From: Pseudodesulfovibrio sp. S3
GTDB lineage: Bacteria > Desulfobacterota > Desulfovibrionia > Desulfovibrionales > Desulfovibrionaceae
NCBI RefSeq assembly: GCF_004025585.1
Contig: NZ_QTZO01000018.1
Span: 1 to 51,179 of the forward strand
DNA: 51,179 bases
Direction: 5' to 3'
Below are positions 17,064 through 26,202 of the stretch, one piece after another; position 1 is the stretch's first letter; every line of letters starts with the position of its first letter. The notes below the pieces were generated by a model. It saw nothing but the letters and a program-made list of their open reading frames with translations, was not told where the DNA came from and ran no database searches. The translations under genes and the position numbers were made by a program.

Positions 17064-19649
17064 CTAATCCTCTGGGAAAAGCCTCCTTTGAGCCTTCAGG
17101 AGGTTGTCCACATCTTCAACGGACATAGGCTTGTAGAAGAAGTATCCCTGCACAAACAAACACCCTTCCCGCTCCAGGAAACCGAGTTGTCCGGCGGTCT
17201 CCACGCCCTCGGCAACAATCTTCAACCCCATGGATTCGCCCAGGGAAAAGACCGTGCGAACGATGGCCTGACTGTCCTTGTTCTCTTCCACGTCTATGAT
17301 AAAGCTTCGGTCCACCTTGACCACGTCGATGGGGAACCTTTGCAGGTAGGACAGGGAGGAATACCCCGTACCGAAATCGTCGATGCAGATATGCACACCA
17401 ATATCCTTAAGCTGCTGCAAGACTTCTTCGGCCAGGGCCGGATTGTTCATGAGAGCGGATTCAGTGATTTCGATATTGAGGGATTCTGACCCCAAACCGG
17501 AATCTTCAAGGGCGCGCTTTACCTGACCGGCCAGCATGGACTGCCCGAAATGCTTGCCGGAAATATTGACGTTGATGGTCAACTCGCTGCCGCACTTGAC
17601 CCCGGCCAAGGCTTGCCAGCGTTTGACCTGAGCGCACGCCTCCTCCAGCACCATGTTGTCGATGGCGTAGACCAGGCCCGTGTCTTCGGCCAGGGGGATG
17701 AAATCCCCGGGACCGATGATGCCGTGCTCAGGATGCCGCCAACGGACCAGGGCCTCAAATCCGCAGACCTGCCGGGTGTCCAGAGCGACAATGGGCTGAT
17801 AAATCACCTCGAACTCACGCAGATCCACGGCCCGACGCAGGTCGGTCTCCAGTTCCATCAACTGGAGTGCCTGGTCGTGCATCTTGCGGTTGAACACCTT
17901 GAAACGGGACTTGCCCAATTCCTTGGCCCGGTACATGGCCGTATCAGCATCCCGCAGCAGGGCCTCGGGCCGATCGTAGCCGTCGGTCTTGAGTACGATA
18001 CCCAGGCTTGCGGAGGTAAAGACCTCGTTACCGCCGATGGAAAAAGGCTGCCGAACGCCCTCCAGGATACGCCGGGCAATGGCAATTGCGTCCTTGGGCG
18101 CGGATATCTCTTCCTGCAAGATGGCGAATTCGTCGCCGCCGAACCGGGCAATGGTGTCAACGGAGCGGCCGCACTTCTCAAGCACGCGGGCCACGCCCCG
18201 AAGCAGTTCATCGCCAGCGTCATGCCCTAATGAATCATTGACCACCTTGAAACGATCCAAATCCATATAGAGAACCGCAAACATGTGCTTGCGACGCCGG
18301 GAACGCTCCATGGCCATGCGCAGATGGTCCAGAAACAGGGCACGGTTCGGCAGGCCGGTGAGCGGATCATGAAAGGCCTGTCTCTTCAGCTGATCTTCGG
18401 CCTTTTTGCGCATGGTGATGTCTTCAATGGACCCCTCGAAACAAACCAGGTTGCCATTCTTGTCAAGAATCTTGCGGGCGTTTTCGGAAATCCAGATAAT
18501 TCGACCGTCGCGCTTGCGCACCTTGGACACGAAATTCTTTATCTCGCTACGGTTCTCGATAAGCTCAAGAAACTCTCTGCGGCGATCGGGGTCCACGTAC
18601 ATCTGCGTGCCTATATCGTAGATGGAACTCATCAGGTCTTCAGGCGACTTGTATCCGAGAATACGGGCCAGGGCCGGATTGGTATCCTGAAAACGACCGC
18701 TTGGGGAAGACTGATAGATGCCTTCCACGGCGTTCTCGAAGATAGTCCGATATTTGTTCTCCGCCTTGCGCAGGGCGTCACCAATGACCTTTCTCTCGGC
18801 AATCTCTATCTTGAGCTGGGTGTTGGTCCGCATCAGCTCGCTGGTCCGTTCCTCCACCTTCTGCTTGAGGGCGTCACGTGCCTCCTTGAGTTCATGGGTC
18901 TTCTTGCGGACCCGATCCTCAAGGTTGCTCACCAACTCGGATATCTGGCCGGTCATCGCCTCCATGGCCTTGGCCAACTGCCCCACTTCGTCGTTGGAGT
19001 CGATCTCCGGCACCTTGCCGAAATCCTTGACTGCCACACGACCGGCATACTCCGTCAACTGCCTGAGCGGTTTCGAAATATTCACTATGAACAGAAACGT
19101 GAGCAGCAGGCAGACACCGAACAAAATCAGCATGACCAATTGCTGCTCGACCATGGCCTCCCTGATATTGTGATCTATTACTGCGGAATCCATGCCGATG
19201 TGGACATCCCCGGCCAGCCCGGACAGGATGGGGCTGGTCACGTGCAGAAATCGTTGCCCGTCCAGATGCAGGTCCCGCATGAGGTGCTCAGTCCGGGTTT
19301 TGTTCCGGGACATCTCGCCGACCATGTCCAATATTTCCTGGGGCACGACCGGGACAAAGGTGTGGGCCAGAAGCTTGCCGTTTTCATCGGCCACCAACAC
19401 ATAGGAAACCGCCGCAATGCCCAGGTACTGATCGATACGCGCCTGCAACGCCCCAGTATCCTGGCTGAGGATGGTGGAAATGTCCGACTCGGCAACGCTA
19501 CGGGCCAAAGCCAGGGCCTTGGATTCATACTCGCGGGTCATCTCCCGGCGCAGCCGGTTGCCAAAGGTCAGGGATGTGACCACGGCGATCAGACCAAACA
19601 CGACAATCATGAAAAGCATCGGTTTGAGGAAAAGCTTGGGGGCTTTCAT
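17064..19649 (-). CDS. Membrane GGDEF-EAL c-di-GMP enzyme with HAMP and PAS
   Basis: The protein has 861 residues. Order of parts: TM1 (about 12-32), periplasmic sensor (about 33-150), TM2 (about 150-175), HAMP (175-230), coiled coil, PAS (about 285-405), GGDEF and EAL. The cyclase site is intact (RFGGDEF), and an RxxD inhibitory site (RSVD) lies exactly five residues before it. The EAL domain keeps EALVRW, EITES, DDFGTGYSSL, KVDRSF and EGVE, so both activities look possible. The ATG at 19649 overlaps the upstream binding-protein stop (ATGA) and has GGAGG upstream, so the two genes are translationally coupled. It likely converts a periplasmic ligand signal into c-di-GMP turnover. Confidence 0.93.
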   Translation of the reverse strand: MKAPKLFLKPMLFMIVVFGLIAVVTSLTFGNRLRREMTREYESKALALARSVAESDISTILSQDTGALQARIDQYLGIAAVSYVLVADENGKLLAHTFVPVVPQEILDMVGEMSRNKTRTEHLMRDLHLDGQRFLHVTSPILSGLAGDVHIGMDSAVIDHNIREAMVEQQLVMLILFGVCLLLTFLFIVNISKPLRQLTEYAGRVAVKDFGKVPEIDSNDEVGQLAKAMEAMTGQISELVSNLEDRVRKKTHELKEARDALKQKVEERTSELMRTNTQLKIEIAERKVIGDALRKAENKYRTIFENAVEGIYQSSPSGRFQDTNPALARILGYKSPEDLMSSIYDIGTQMYVDPDRRREFLELIENRSEIKNFVSKVRKRDGRIIWISENARKILDKNGNLVCFEGSIEDITMRKKAEDQLKRQAFHDPLTGLPNRALFLDHLRMAMERSRRRKHMFAVLYMDLDRFKVVNDSLGHDAGDELLRGVARVLEKCGRSVDTIARFGGDEFAILQEEISAPKDAIAIARRILEGVRQPFSIGGNEVFTSASLGIVLKTDGYDRPEALLRDADTAMYRAKELGKSRFKVFNRKMHDQALQLMELETDLRRAVDLREFEVIYQPIVALDTRQVCGFEALVRWRHPEHGIIGPGDFIPLAEDTGLVYAIDNMVLEEACAQVKRWQALAGVKCGSELTINVNISGKHFGQSMLAGQVKRALEDSGLGSESLNIEITESALMNNPALAEEVLQQLKDIGVHICIDDFGTGYSSLSYLQRFPIDVVKVDRSFIIDVEENKDSQAIVRTVFSLGESMGLKIVAEGVETAGQLGFLEREGCLFVQGYFFYKPMSVEDVDNLLKAQRRLFPED

Positions 19650-20896
19650 TTCCTCCACCTCTCCCAGTTGGGGATGGACCGGAAACTGCCATCCCTGACA
19701 GTGGTCAGGTACACACTGTCAAGCCCCTGGTGCCGTTCGGGACTGAAATGGACTTTGACCCCGATGCCCAGATCCAGATCCCGAAGGGATTCCAGGACAA
19801 TCGGAATACGCTCACGGGTCGGATTATCGGACATGCGCTTGACCATCTCACCCAGCAGGATGCCGTTGAGAAACCCTTCAAAGCTGACAAAACTGAACCG
19901 GCGTGGAGCACGGCCTTCGATAGAAGGTACGGCTTCCCCCTCATACGCATCCATGACTTTCCGGTAGAGGCGCACCCCGGGGAGACTGGTATCCTCATAA
20001 CTCGGAACCACTTGGGAATGAATCAGGTCTTTGGTATAATCCTTCCCGACCCGTTTGCTTTCAATTTTGAGCAGTTCCAACATCTTGTCACTGTCCGAAA
20101 AGGACAACCCGGCTATGGGCACATCGCAGCCCGCGTTGCGGGCATCCCGTATGAAGGCGGCCTGGGAGGCATAGGTTCCGACCACGACAATAGCGTCGGG
20201 ATCGGTTTCTTTCAGACATGCGACCTCGACGCTGAGATCCTGTTCGAATTTCATGCCCCGGTGATAGGCGGCCTCACCAGTAAAACTCAGACCGTGACTG
20301 CTCAGCGCCCTGCGGACTCCGTCCCAACCGGTCCGGCCATAGGCATCGGACTGATAAAAGATCGCAATCCGGCTGCGTCCGATGGACACCAGATAATCCA
20401 CCAACTCTTTGGTCTCGTCAAAGTAGGACGCTCGCAAGTTGAACACGTATCGACCGAACGGTTCCGTTCGCAAGGGCTGCGCCCCGGTGAAAGGGAAGAG
20501 CATGTATACGTGCTGGTCTTCAAATTTCTGGAGCAGGGGAAGCACGCTCGTGGTCGTCGGAGTTCCCACATAGGAAGCCAGAGCAAACACCTTGTCTTTT
20601 ATGATAAAATTAACGGTATTCTGAAAACAGGGAGCCGGATTATACCCGTCATTGGCCGGTTTCACGTTGATGGTCCACCCGTCCGCCCCTCCGGCTGCAT
20701 TGAAATGATCGATGTAGGCCATGAGGCCTCGATAGAACTCGATGCCCAACTCACTGTTGGCCCCGGTAAAGGCTGCCGACATGCCGAAAACAAGCACACG
20801 CTCGCTCTCGGCCCGCGCCGGGCCGCTCTCGAAAACCAAGACGGCGGACAACACGAGGAAGGCCGCAGTTCGCACTATTGTTCTGAGTATTCCCAC
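19646..20896 (-). CDS. Periplasmic binding protein (Leu/Ile/Val-type) coupled to GGDEF-EAL
   Basis: A Peripla_BP_6-type protein of about 416 residues. It has a signal peptide ending near SGPARAES and then VLVFGMSAAFTGANSELG, the start typical of branched-chain amino acid or amide receptors. IAIFYQSDAYGRTGWDG is the inter-lobe segment. No ABC permease is nearby. Its stop overlaps the start of the GGDEF-EAL gene by 4 nt, so it more likely feeds a ligand signal to that enzyme's periplasmic domain than to a transporter (inference). The start is uncertain: a GTG at 20896 gives a compact signal peptide but has no good Shine-Dalgarno; a GTG at 20950 is the alternative. Confidence 0.8.
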   Translation of the reverse strand: MGILRTIVRTAAFLVLSAVLVFESGPARAESERVLVFGMSAAFTGANSELGIEFYRGLMAYIDHFNAAGGADGWTINVKPANDGYNPAPCFQNTVNFIIKDKVFALASYVGTPTTTSVLPLLQKFEDQHVYMLFPFTGAQPLRTEPFGRYVFNLRASYFDETKELVDYLVSIGRSRIAIFYQSDAYGRTGWDGVRRALSSHGLSFTGEAAYHRGMKFEQDLSVEVACLKETDPDAIVVVGTYASQAAFIRDARNAGCDVPIAGLSFSDSDKMLELLKIESKRVGKDYTKDLIHSQVVPSYEDTSLPGVRLYRKVMDAYEGEAVPSIEGRAPRRFSFVSFEGFLNGILLGEMVKRMSDNPTRERIPIVLESLRDLDLGIGVKVHFSPERHQGLDSVYLTTVRDGSFRSIPNWERWRK

Positions 20897-20950
20897 GGCT
20901 GATTCATGACATTCCTGAACAAAAAGTGCAACTGCCTCAACGAATACCAC

Positions 20951-21231
20951 AGGAGGAAAACCCTAAGAAAAAAAAGGGGGACCGGTCCGAAAAACAGCCT
21001 GCACCTGACGCGCTTCCTGCCCTTTTCAACGGCACGAGATGCCCCCCTCGCATGGGACGAAGCCGCACTGACTTTTCACCACGCCCCGAACATATCGAAT
21101 CCGGGGAGGAATGCGAGATATCCACGGCACACGCCGACGAGGAACCTCGTCATGATGGGAGGAGGGAAGGGACAGCGACCGGATAGGGTGCCGCAGGAGA
21201 ATTAACACAACAGAAAATACGGGACGGATGC
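20951..21231. other. Intergenic leader upstream of the binding-protein/GGDEF-EAL operon
   Basis: About 280-335 bp with no credible gene. On the minus strand there are small inverted pairs (GACGAGG/CCTCGTC near 21140; GGACCGGTCC followed by a T run near 20975-20992) that could fold in a leader RNA. I could not match it to a known riboswitch. An arginine-rich frame on the + strand has no codon character. Confidence 0.3.
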
Positions 21232-21711
21232 CTAGACCGCGTCTACGAACTCGCAACGAAGGGAACCGTCGCCGTCCACCTGGACCAAGGCCAGCGAACC
21301 GGATTCACCCAAGGAGCCGGGGTTCAGAAGCTGCACGCCTTCGACCATCGACCAGTCCCTTGCATGAGTATGGCCGTAGCAGACCAAATCGTAATCCGGG
21401 CCAAATGCCTGGGCGACCTTGACCGCCACTTGGGAGCGCGGCCCCCAGCCATGGGCAACCCCGAGACGCACGGGGCCGAGCTGAACTGAAATCATGGGGT
21501 CGAGCTGGTCCGCTAGATTCGGATCCCAATCGCAATTGCCGCGCACGCAAAGGAAGTTGTCGTGCTGCATGAAATAGGACCAGGTTGCAAAAGAGGTGAT
21601 ATCGCCACAATGAACAAGGACATCGGCCGGACCGAGCCACTGACCATAGACCGTTTCAAGCCATGAGGACGGCGTCCCCATATGCGTATCCGATATGACG
21701 GCAATCTGCAT
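21232..21711 (-). CDS. YfcE/MJ0936-type metallophosphoesterase
   Basis: A 159-residue calcineurin-like phosphoesterase. The metal ligands are in order: SDTHMG (residues 7-12), HCGD, GNCD and YGHTHA near the C terminus. This small subgroup hydrolyses phosphodiesters in vitro and its cellular substrate is usually unknown. The gene begins 20 nt after the mlaA stop on the same strand and may be the last gene of the mla operon. No connection to lipid transport is known. Confidence 0.85.
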   Translation of the reverse strand: MQIAVISDTHMGTPSSWLETVYGQWLGPADVLVHCGDITSFATWSYFMQHDNFLCVRGNCDWDPNLADQLDPMISVQLGPVRLGVAHGWGPRSQVAVKVAQAFGPDYDLVCYGHTHARDWSMVEGVQLLNPGSLGESGSLALVQVDGDGSLRCEFVDAV

Positions 21712-21731
21712 CGAAAGGAAGAATGAAGACG

Positions 21732-22550
21732 CTACTCTGCGACTTTCTTTGCTCTGAAACGGATATAGGCGTCGCGGACTGCGGCGTACTTGTCCACGGC
21801 CCCATCGGTCAACGCTTCGTATTCGTTGGTCTGAAGTTGGAGGGAAAGATTGTTCAGATTGTCGTAAGTTCTGATGGCTGCAAATTCCAGGAAGGTAAAA
21901 CGCCCGTAGGTAAGCGGGTCACAATACATGTCCGCCACCCAGCCCACGGATTCACGGATGGAACTGGGACCTATGATCGGCCAGACCAGATAGACACCAT
22001 GTCCGAAGCCCGCCTTGCCCAGCGTCTGCCCAAAACCGTCCGCAGTGGGTCTTTCCGGCTCCCAGTTGCGGGGCATGCCGCCGGTCACGTCACCCAAGCC
22101 GAGCACGCCGAATGAAGTGTTGGCGATGAACTTGGAGGTCTCCATGTAGGCCGCATCGAACTTGCCGGTCAGCACATTATTGATGAAACGGACCGGGAAC
22201 AGCATGTTGGTGAAAAAGTTGCTCACCCAGGTACGCGGCTTGGGCGGGACCACCCAAGCGTATCCCGTAGCCACGGGCTTGAACAAATTGAAATAAAGCG
22301 CATCGTTGATCTCGAACCAGAATTCGTTCCAGTAATAGAGAGGATCGGACACAAGTTCCTGATCCTTGTAACCTGAATCGAACTCGGCAAAATCATCCTC
22401 ATCGTTGATGTCACCAGGAGAGAACTGGGCAACCATGACTGGTTCGTCTGCCCCTTCAGCCGCAAAAGAAAGCTCCGCGACTCCCAACAGGAGCGCGATA
22501 GTCAACAGAATTGCCATCAAGCGACAGTCGATCATTTTACCTTGTTTCAC
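21732..22550 (-). CDS. mlaA: MlaA/VacJ family outer-membrane lipid-asymmetry protein
   Basis: The protein has 272 residues. The VacJ core is clear: YWNEFWFEINDALYFNLFKP, FFTNMLFPVRFINNVLTG, and GHGVYLVWPIIGPSSIRE. MlaA removes misplaced phospholipids from the outer leaflet and passes them to MlaC. The leader is a plain signal peptide (LLLGVAELSFAAEG) with no lipobox Cys at the cleavage site, unlike the E. coli lipoprotein. The GTG at 22550 overlaps the mlaC stop (GTGA). An internal ATG at 22535 with AAGG upstream is an alternative. It is the terminal mla gene. Confidence 0.9.
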   Translation of the reverse strand: MKQGKMIDCRLMAILLTIALLLGVAELSFAAEGADEPVMVAQFSPGDINDEDDFAEFDSGYKDQELVSDPLYYWNEFWFEINDALYFNLFKPVATGYAWVVPPKPRTWVSNFFTNMLFPVRFINNVLTGKFDAAYMETSKFIANTSFGVLGLGDVTGGMPRNWEPERPTADGFGQTLGKAGFGHGVYLVWPIIGPSSIRESVGWVADMYCDPLTYGRFTFLEFAAIRTYDNLNNLSLQLQTNEYEALTDGAVDKYAAVRDAYIRFRAKKVAE

Positions 22551-23188
22551 GATTCAGACTCATCCTCTTTCTGCTGGGCCTGGTCGATCTGTTCGATCCT
22601 ATCCTGGATCACTTTCAGCAGATCTTCACCGGTTCCCTGGTTCAACACCTCGGAAAACTGACTCCGATAATTCATCACCAGGCTCACGCCTTCGGCAACT
22701 ATATCGTATATCATCCATTTTCCCTGAACGATTTTCAAACGAAACTCAACAATTATTTTTTTATCCTTGTCGATGATCTCCGTCTGAACCTTGGCCTTGT
22801 CTCCGGAAACTATCTCGTTCGTGTATTCCACATTCTGACCGCCATAGGCGGGAATGCGCTTGAGATACGACTTTTCCAGCAATTTCATAAAAGCTTCCTG
22901 CACCTGTAAGCGCAGGGCGTCCGACATGTCGAGCCACGGCTTGCCGACCGCATACTTTGTCACCAGTCCGAAATCGATATATTGCTCAGCGATGCCCCGC
23001 AGCCGGGTAATGGCCGCATCGTGCTGCTCCTGATCCTGCATGATGGGGTCGGACAGCATGTCTATGAGTTGGCTCACGCCTTCCTTGACCCGCTCCGAGG
23101 GCGTCTGCCCCGCCTGAGCCGCAAAACAGCATGTTGCCATCAGACAGATGGAAAACAATGACAACAACAACTTCTTGTAAAGAAACAT
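22547..23188 (-). CDS. mlaC: Phospholipid-binding protein MlaC
   Basis: The 213-residue periplasmic shuttle has a signal peptide (about residues 1-26, ending CFAAQAGQ) and the MlaC/Ttg2D fold. Recognisable segments include RLRGIAEQYIDFGLVTKYAVG and WMIYDIVAEGVSLVMNYRSQF. It ferries phospholipid between the outer-membrane MlaA complex and the inner-membrane MlaFED complex. It sits 18 nt after mlaD and overlaps mlaA. Confidence 0.93.
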   Translation of the reverse strand: MFLYKKLLLSLFSICLMATCCFAAQAGQTPSERVKEGVSQLIDMLSDPIMQDQEQHDAAITRLRGIAEQYIDFGLVTKYAVGKPWLDMSDALRLQVQEAFMKLLEKSYLKRIPAYGGQNVEYTNEIVSGDKAKVQTEIIDKDKKIIVEFRLKIVQGKWMIYDIVAEGVSLVMNYRSQFSEVLNQGTGEDLLKVIQDRIEQIDQAQQKEDESES

Positions 23189-23206
23189 ATTCCCTCTACC
23201 CTTTAC

Positions 23207-23653
23207 CTAAACTGCGCCAAAGGCGAACTTGCTGATCATGTCTTCCAAATCAATGGCCGGCTGGGTATCGAACAGGGTGTCGCCCGGCTTGACAGGGTCG
23301 CCGACTCCTCCGGGAGCAATCTTCACATACTTGTCGCCGATCAGGCCGTTGGTCTTAATGGCTGCAATTGCGTCGTCCGTCAACTCCACTTCTTTGGCAA
23401 TCATCAAGCTGACCGAAGCCACGCTCTTTTTCTGATCAAGTGCAATCTCGCCGACAAAGCCTATTTCCACCCCGTACATCTGCACCGGAGCATTGACCTT
23501 GAGGCCGGAAATATCCGTAAAATCTGCCTTGATCATGTAATATTTATCCGAAAAAAGCTGTACGTTGCCCAGCTTGACACTCATGTAAACCACGGCCAAC
23601 AAGCCCATGATCACAAATATTCCTACAGCCGTTTCTTTTTTCATTTTCAACAT
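23207..23653 (-). CDS. mlaD: Lipid-asymmetry MCE-domain protein MlaD
   Basis: The 148-residue protein has one N-terminal TM helix (about residues 9-27, VGIFVIMGLLAVVYMSVKLG) and a single MCE domain (DISGLKVNAPVQMYGVEIG; TNGLIGDKYVKIAPGG). It forms the periplasmic hexameric ring on MlaE. It overlaps the mlaF stop by 7 nt; AAAGGACG precedes the ATG at 23653, with an in-frame ATG at 23644 as alternative. The C-terminal helix is shorter than in E. coli. Confidence 0.93.
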   Translation of the reverse strand: MLKMKKETAVGIFVIMGLLAVVYMSVKLGNVQLFSDKYYMIKADFTDISGLKVNAPVQMYGVEIGFVGEIALDQKKSVASVSLMIAKEVELTDDAIAAIKTNGLIGDKYVKIAPGGVGDPVKPGDTLFDTQPAIDLEDMISKFAFGAV

Positions 23654-24501
23654 CGGTCGTCCTTTCGGATCGTTGTTTTTTCACCAAGTGCGCTGGTGCA
23701 GTCGATCTTCATCATACCCGGGTCAAGCGGCGGCATGGTCAACCTCGGGGCGTTCCGCTCCTCGGCAACCCGGTCCAGGAACCTGCGCAGGTACGGGTCC
23801 TGCGTTGTCTCCAGTTCCTCGATACTCCCCTGATACAGGCATTTCCGTTCGCCAAGGATGACGACATGGTCAGCAAGGGCGCGCATACTGGCCAGATCAT
23901 GGGTGACCACCACCATGGTCATATCGAAATGGCACATCATTTCCAACAGAAGTTGATCCAACTCGGCAGACAGAACCGGGTCGAGACCGGAGGTGGGTTC
24001 ATCGCAAAACAGGACCTGCGGGTCCATGACCAGGGCACGGGCCAATCCGGCCCGCTTGCGCATCCCCCCGGACAGCTCGTTGGGGTAGAGTTCCAGGGCA
24101 TGACCAAGACCGACCATGTCCAACCGATCCTGCACGATTTTCAGAATCTGCCCTTCCCCGAGCCGGGTATGTTCACGCAAGGGCAGGGCGATATTGTCCT
24201 TGAGCCGAAGCGATCCGAGCAGGGCTCCGTCCTGGAAGAGCACACCTGTGCGCTGCCTGACGCAGCGGGTCTTCCTGGTCGAAAGGTTGCACAGGTCGTG
24301 CTCACCCAGAAAAATTCTGCCGCTCATGGGAGCGTGCAGCCCGAGGATGTGCTTGAGCACAGTTGACTTGCCGCAGCCAGAGCCGCCCACGATCATGGAC
24401 AGCTTCCCGCCAGGAAATTCGATATTCAGATCACTAACCACAGGTGTAGTGCCGTACCCCACGGTCAACTTTTCCAATCGTATGCCAGGTGCCCTGCTCA
24501 C
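23647..24501 (-). CDS. mlaF: Phospholipid ABC transporter ATP-binding protein MlaF
   Basis: The 284-residue ATPase is complete: Walker A GGSGCGKST, signature LSGGMRKRAGLARAL, Walker B VLFCDEPTSGLDP and the H-loop VTHDL. It drives lipid movement through MlaE. The C-terminal extension (about residues 245-284) is longer than in E. coli MlaF and ends in a charged tail. It lies 9 nt after mlaE and overlaps mlaD, all in one operon. Confidence 0.93.
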   Translation of the reverse strand: MSRAPGIRLEKLTVGYGTTPVVSDLNIEFPGGKLSMIVGGSGCGKSTVLKHILGLHAPMSGRIFLGEHDLCNLSTRKTRCVRQRTGVLFQDGALLGSLRLKDNIALPLREHTRLGEGQILKIVQDRLDMVGLGHALELYPNELSGGMRKRAGLARALVMDPQVLFCDEPTSGLDPVLSAELDQLLLEMMCHFDMTMVVVTHDLASMRALADHVVILGERKCLYQGSIEELETTQDPYLRRFLDRVAEERNAPRLTMPPLDPGMMKIDCTSALGEKTTIRKDDRC

Positions 24502-24510
24502 ATGCTCTCC

Positions 24511-25317
24511 CTACCACAAAAGCGACGTCAGGATATAGTCCGCCGCCAGGATGATCACGCAGGATTTGACCACCGCATTGGTGGTGGACTGACTGACCCC
24601 TTCCGGGCCGGCATGACCGGACCTGGTGTGGGTGTAGTACCCCTCGTAACAACAGATGACGCAGACCAGCAACCCGAAGACGATGGATTTGATGAAACCG
24701 CCCTCGATATCGTCCCAATCCAGCGACCCCTGTACGCGGGACCAGTACACACCCGCGTTGGCCCCCAACAGCTTCACGCCGGTCAACCAGCCTCCCCACA
24801 GGGCGATCAGATCGAAAAAGGCGGTGAGCAGGGGAAAACTGATCAGGCTGGCCGCCACCTTCGGAGCCACCAGATAACGCATGGGATTGATATCCATGAT
24901 GGTCAAGGCGTCGATCTGCTCGGAAATGCGCATGACGCCGATCTCTGCGGTCATGGCCGAACCGGCCCGCCCGGTAAGCATGATGGCGGTCAGCACAGGC
25001 CCCAACTCGCGGACCATGGACAGGGCCACGCCGGTACCCAGAAAGCCGTCGGCCCCGAACACGGACAAGGCGAAATAAAGCTGCATACCCATGACCATGC
25101 CGGTGAACAGGCCTATCAGGGCTATGACGGACACAGACTGGACGCCGATAAAATATATCTGGCGGACAATGCGGGGGAACTGTCCCAAACCGGCAAAAAT
25201 CAGGCGCAGGGAATCCATCAGGAAGAGAGAAAGACTCCCGACTTCGTCAACTATTTCCCGGCAGATCCTGCATGGAAAAAAAACGGGTAAAACCATCCCG
25301 TGCGTTTTTTCTGTCAT
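24511..25317 (-). CDS. mlaE: Phospholipid ABC transporter permease MlaE
   Basis: The 268-residue inner-membrane permease has about five membrane segments and the conserved MlaE blocks: GLFTGMVMGMQLYF, ELGPVLTAIMLTGRAGSAM, and AEIGVMRISEQIDAL. It is the first gene of the mlaEFDCA operon; transcription must start in the 180-bp gap upstream. The ATG at 25317 has GGAG 6 nt upstream; the frame continues 25 codons further with no family sequence. Confidence 0.93.
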   Translation of the reverse strand: MTEKTHGMVLPVFFPCRICREIVDEVGSLSLFLMDSLRLIFAGLGQFPRIVRQIYFIGVQSVSVIALIGLFTGMVMGMQLYFALSVFGADGFLGTGVALSMVRELGPVLTAIMLTGRAGSAMTAEIGVMRISEQIDALTIMDINPMRYLVAPKVAASLISFPLLTAFFDLIALWGGWLTGVKLLGANAGVYWSRVQGSLDWDDIEGGFIKSIVFGLLVCVICCYEGYYTHTRSGHAGPEGVSQSTTNAVVKSCVIILAADYILTSLLW

Positions 25318-25496
25318 ATGAAACTCCACACTGTCTTGCCCAACAAGTGTTGCCTGATCGCCACAGTTTACTGTCTGTGCCTCTCGCCACACTGTATCCC
25401 AATTCTGACTCTTTACATAATAAACAATTAAACGGCAAGACTGTGAAAATAATTGTCATTAAATCGGGAAATACTCCTGATCACAAAATAAAAACG

Positions 25497-26105
25497 CTAC
25501 TTGCTCTTGCCGTTCTTGCGTATCCACCAATCACGATCGGCTCCGAGGAACCACCAATCCTTGTGGTCAGTTTTCGCTATGGTTTCAGCCAATTGCCGTC
25601 CCCATTCCGTGCGCACCCGCTGGAGGGCGATCTCCAGCCACTCCCCGGCATACTTGTTCCCCAGGTCGAACTCCTCCTTCAAATTGAGAATGAAGTCCAA
25701 CTGGTCCGCGTCCTGGGCCAACCTGGCCTCCAGGGTCGCGGTCACCTCCAGCTCCTCCCAGTACCCGAGTATCTCCTCCCCGAGCCCGGTCCCCTCGCAA
25801 GCGTGCTCAAGGGCCCTGGTCCGCTCGGATTTGTTGTAGATCCGGTTCACATAATTGAAATCCGAGGTCCGCGATTCGTGCAGATCGTGGAACAGGCACA
25901 TATAGGTGGTTCTGGCCACGTCCGCATCGGCCATGAGCGCCAGGACATGCCCGATCACTGCCGTACGAAAGGAGTGTTCGGCCACGTTCTCGGATCCGCT
26001 GCCAAGAAACTGATACCCCGTTCTCGGAGTTTTGCGCAACATGCCACATTCATTGAAAAAATCCACCAACCTGGTGAGTCTGTCGCGCCCTTCCGTATCT
26101 GCCAT
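25497..26105 (-). CDS. HD-domain phosphohydrolase (YfbR-like)
   Basis: The 202-residue protein is of the YfbR/5'-deoxynucleotidase type. The metal ligands are visible as His in SENVAEHSFR, the HD pair in CLFHDLHESR, and the distal Asp in AQDADQLDFIL. Enzymes of this group remove phosphate from deoxynucleoside monophosphates; the substrate here is inferred only. The ATG at 26105 has a perfect GGAGG. It lies 97 nt after argJ on the same strand and could be transcribed with it. Confidence 0.85.
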   Translation of the reverse strand: MADTEGRDRLTRLVDFFNECGMLRKTPRTGYQFLGSGSENVAEHSFRTAVIGHVLALMADADVARTTYMCLFHDLHESRTSDFNYVNRIYNKSERTRALEHACEGTGLGEEILGYWEELEVTATLEARLAQDADQLDFILNLKEEFDLGNKYAGEWLEIALQRVRTEWGRQLAETIAKTDHKDWWFLGADRDWWIRKNGKSK

Positions 26106-26202
26106 CAAACCGCCTCCGATATGCCGGGGCCCACACACAGCACATTTATGTATACACTGCCGTGGGTTAACAAATAGTTATTGGATTGCACCGTGGACTC
26201 CG

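Noticed and set aside
18285-19967. 560-codon frame on + opposite the GGDEF-EAL gene
   Set aside because: Shadow frame; the minus strand carries all expected catalytic motifs.
20975-20992. Terminator or riboswitch at GGACCGGTCC with a T run
   Set aside because: The palindrome has no loop and weak stem length, and the surrounding sequence does not fit a riboswitch class I know.
20906-21205. 99-codon arginine-rich frame on +
   Set aside because: Composition typical of random GC-rich frames; a GGAGG nearby is not placed before any start codon.
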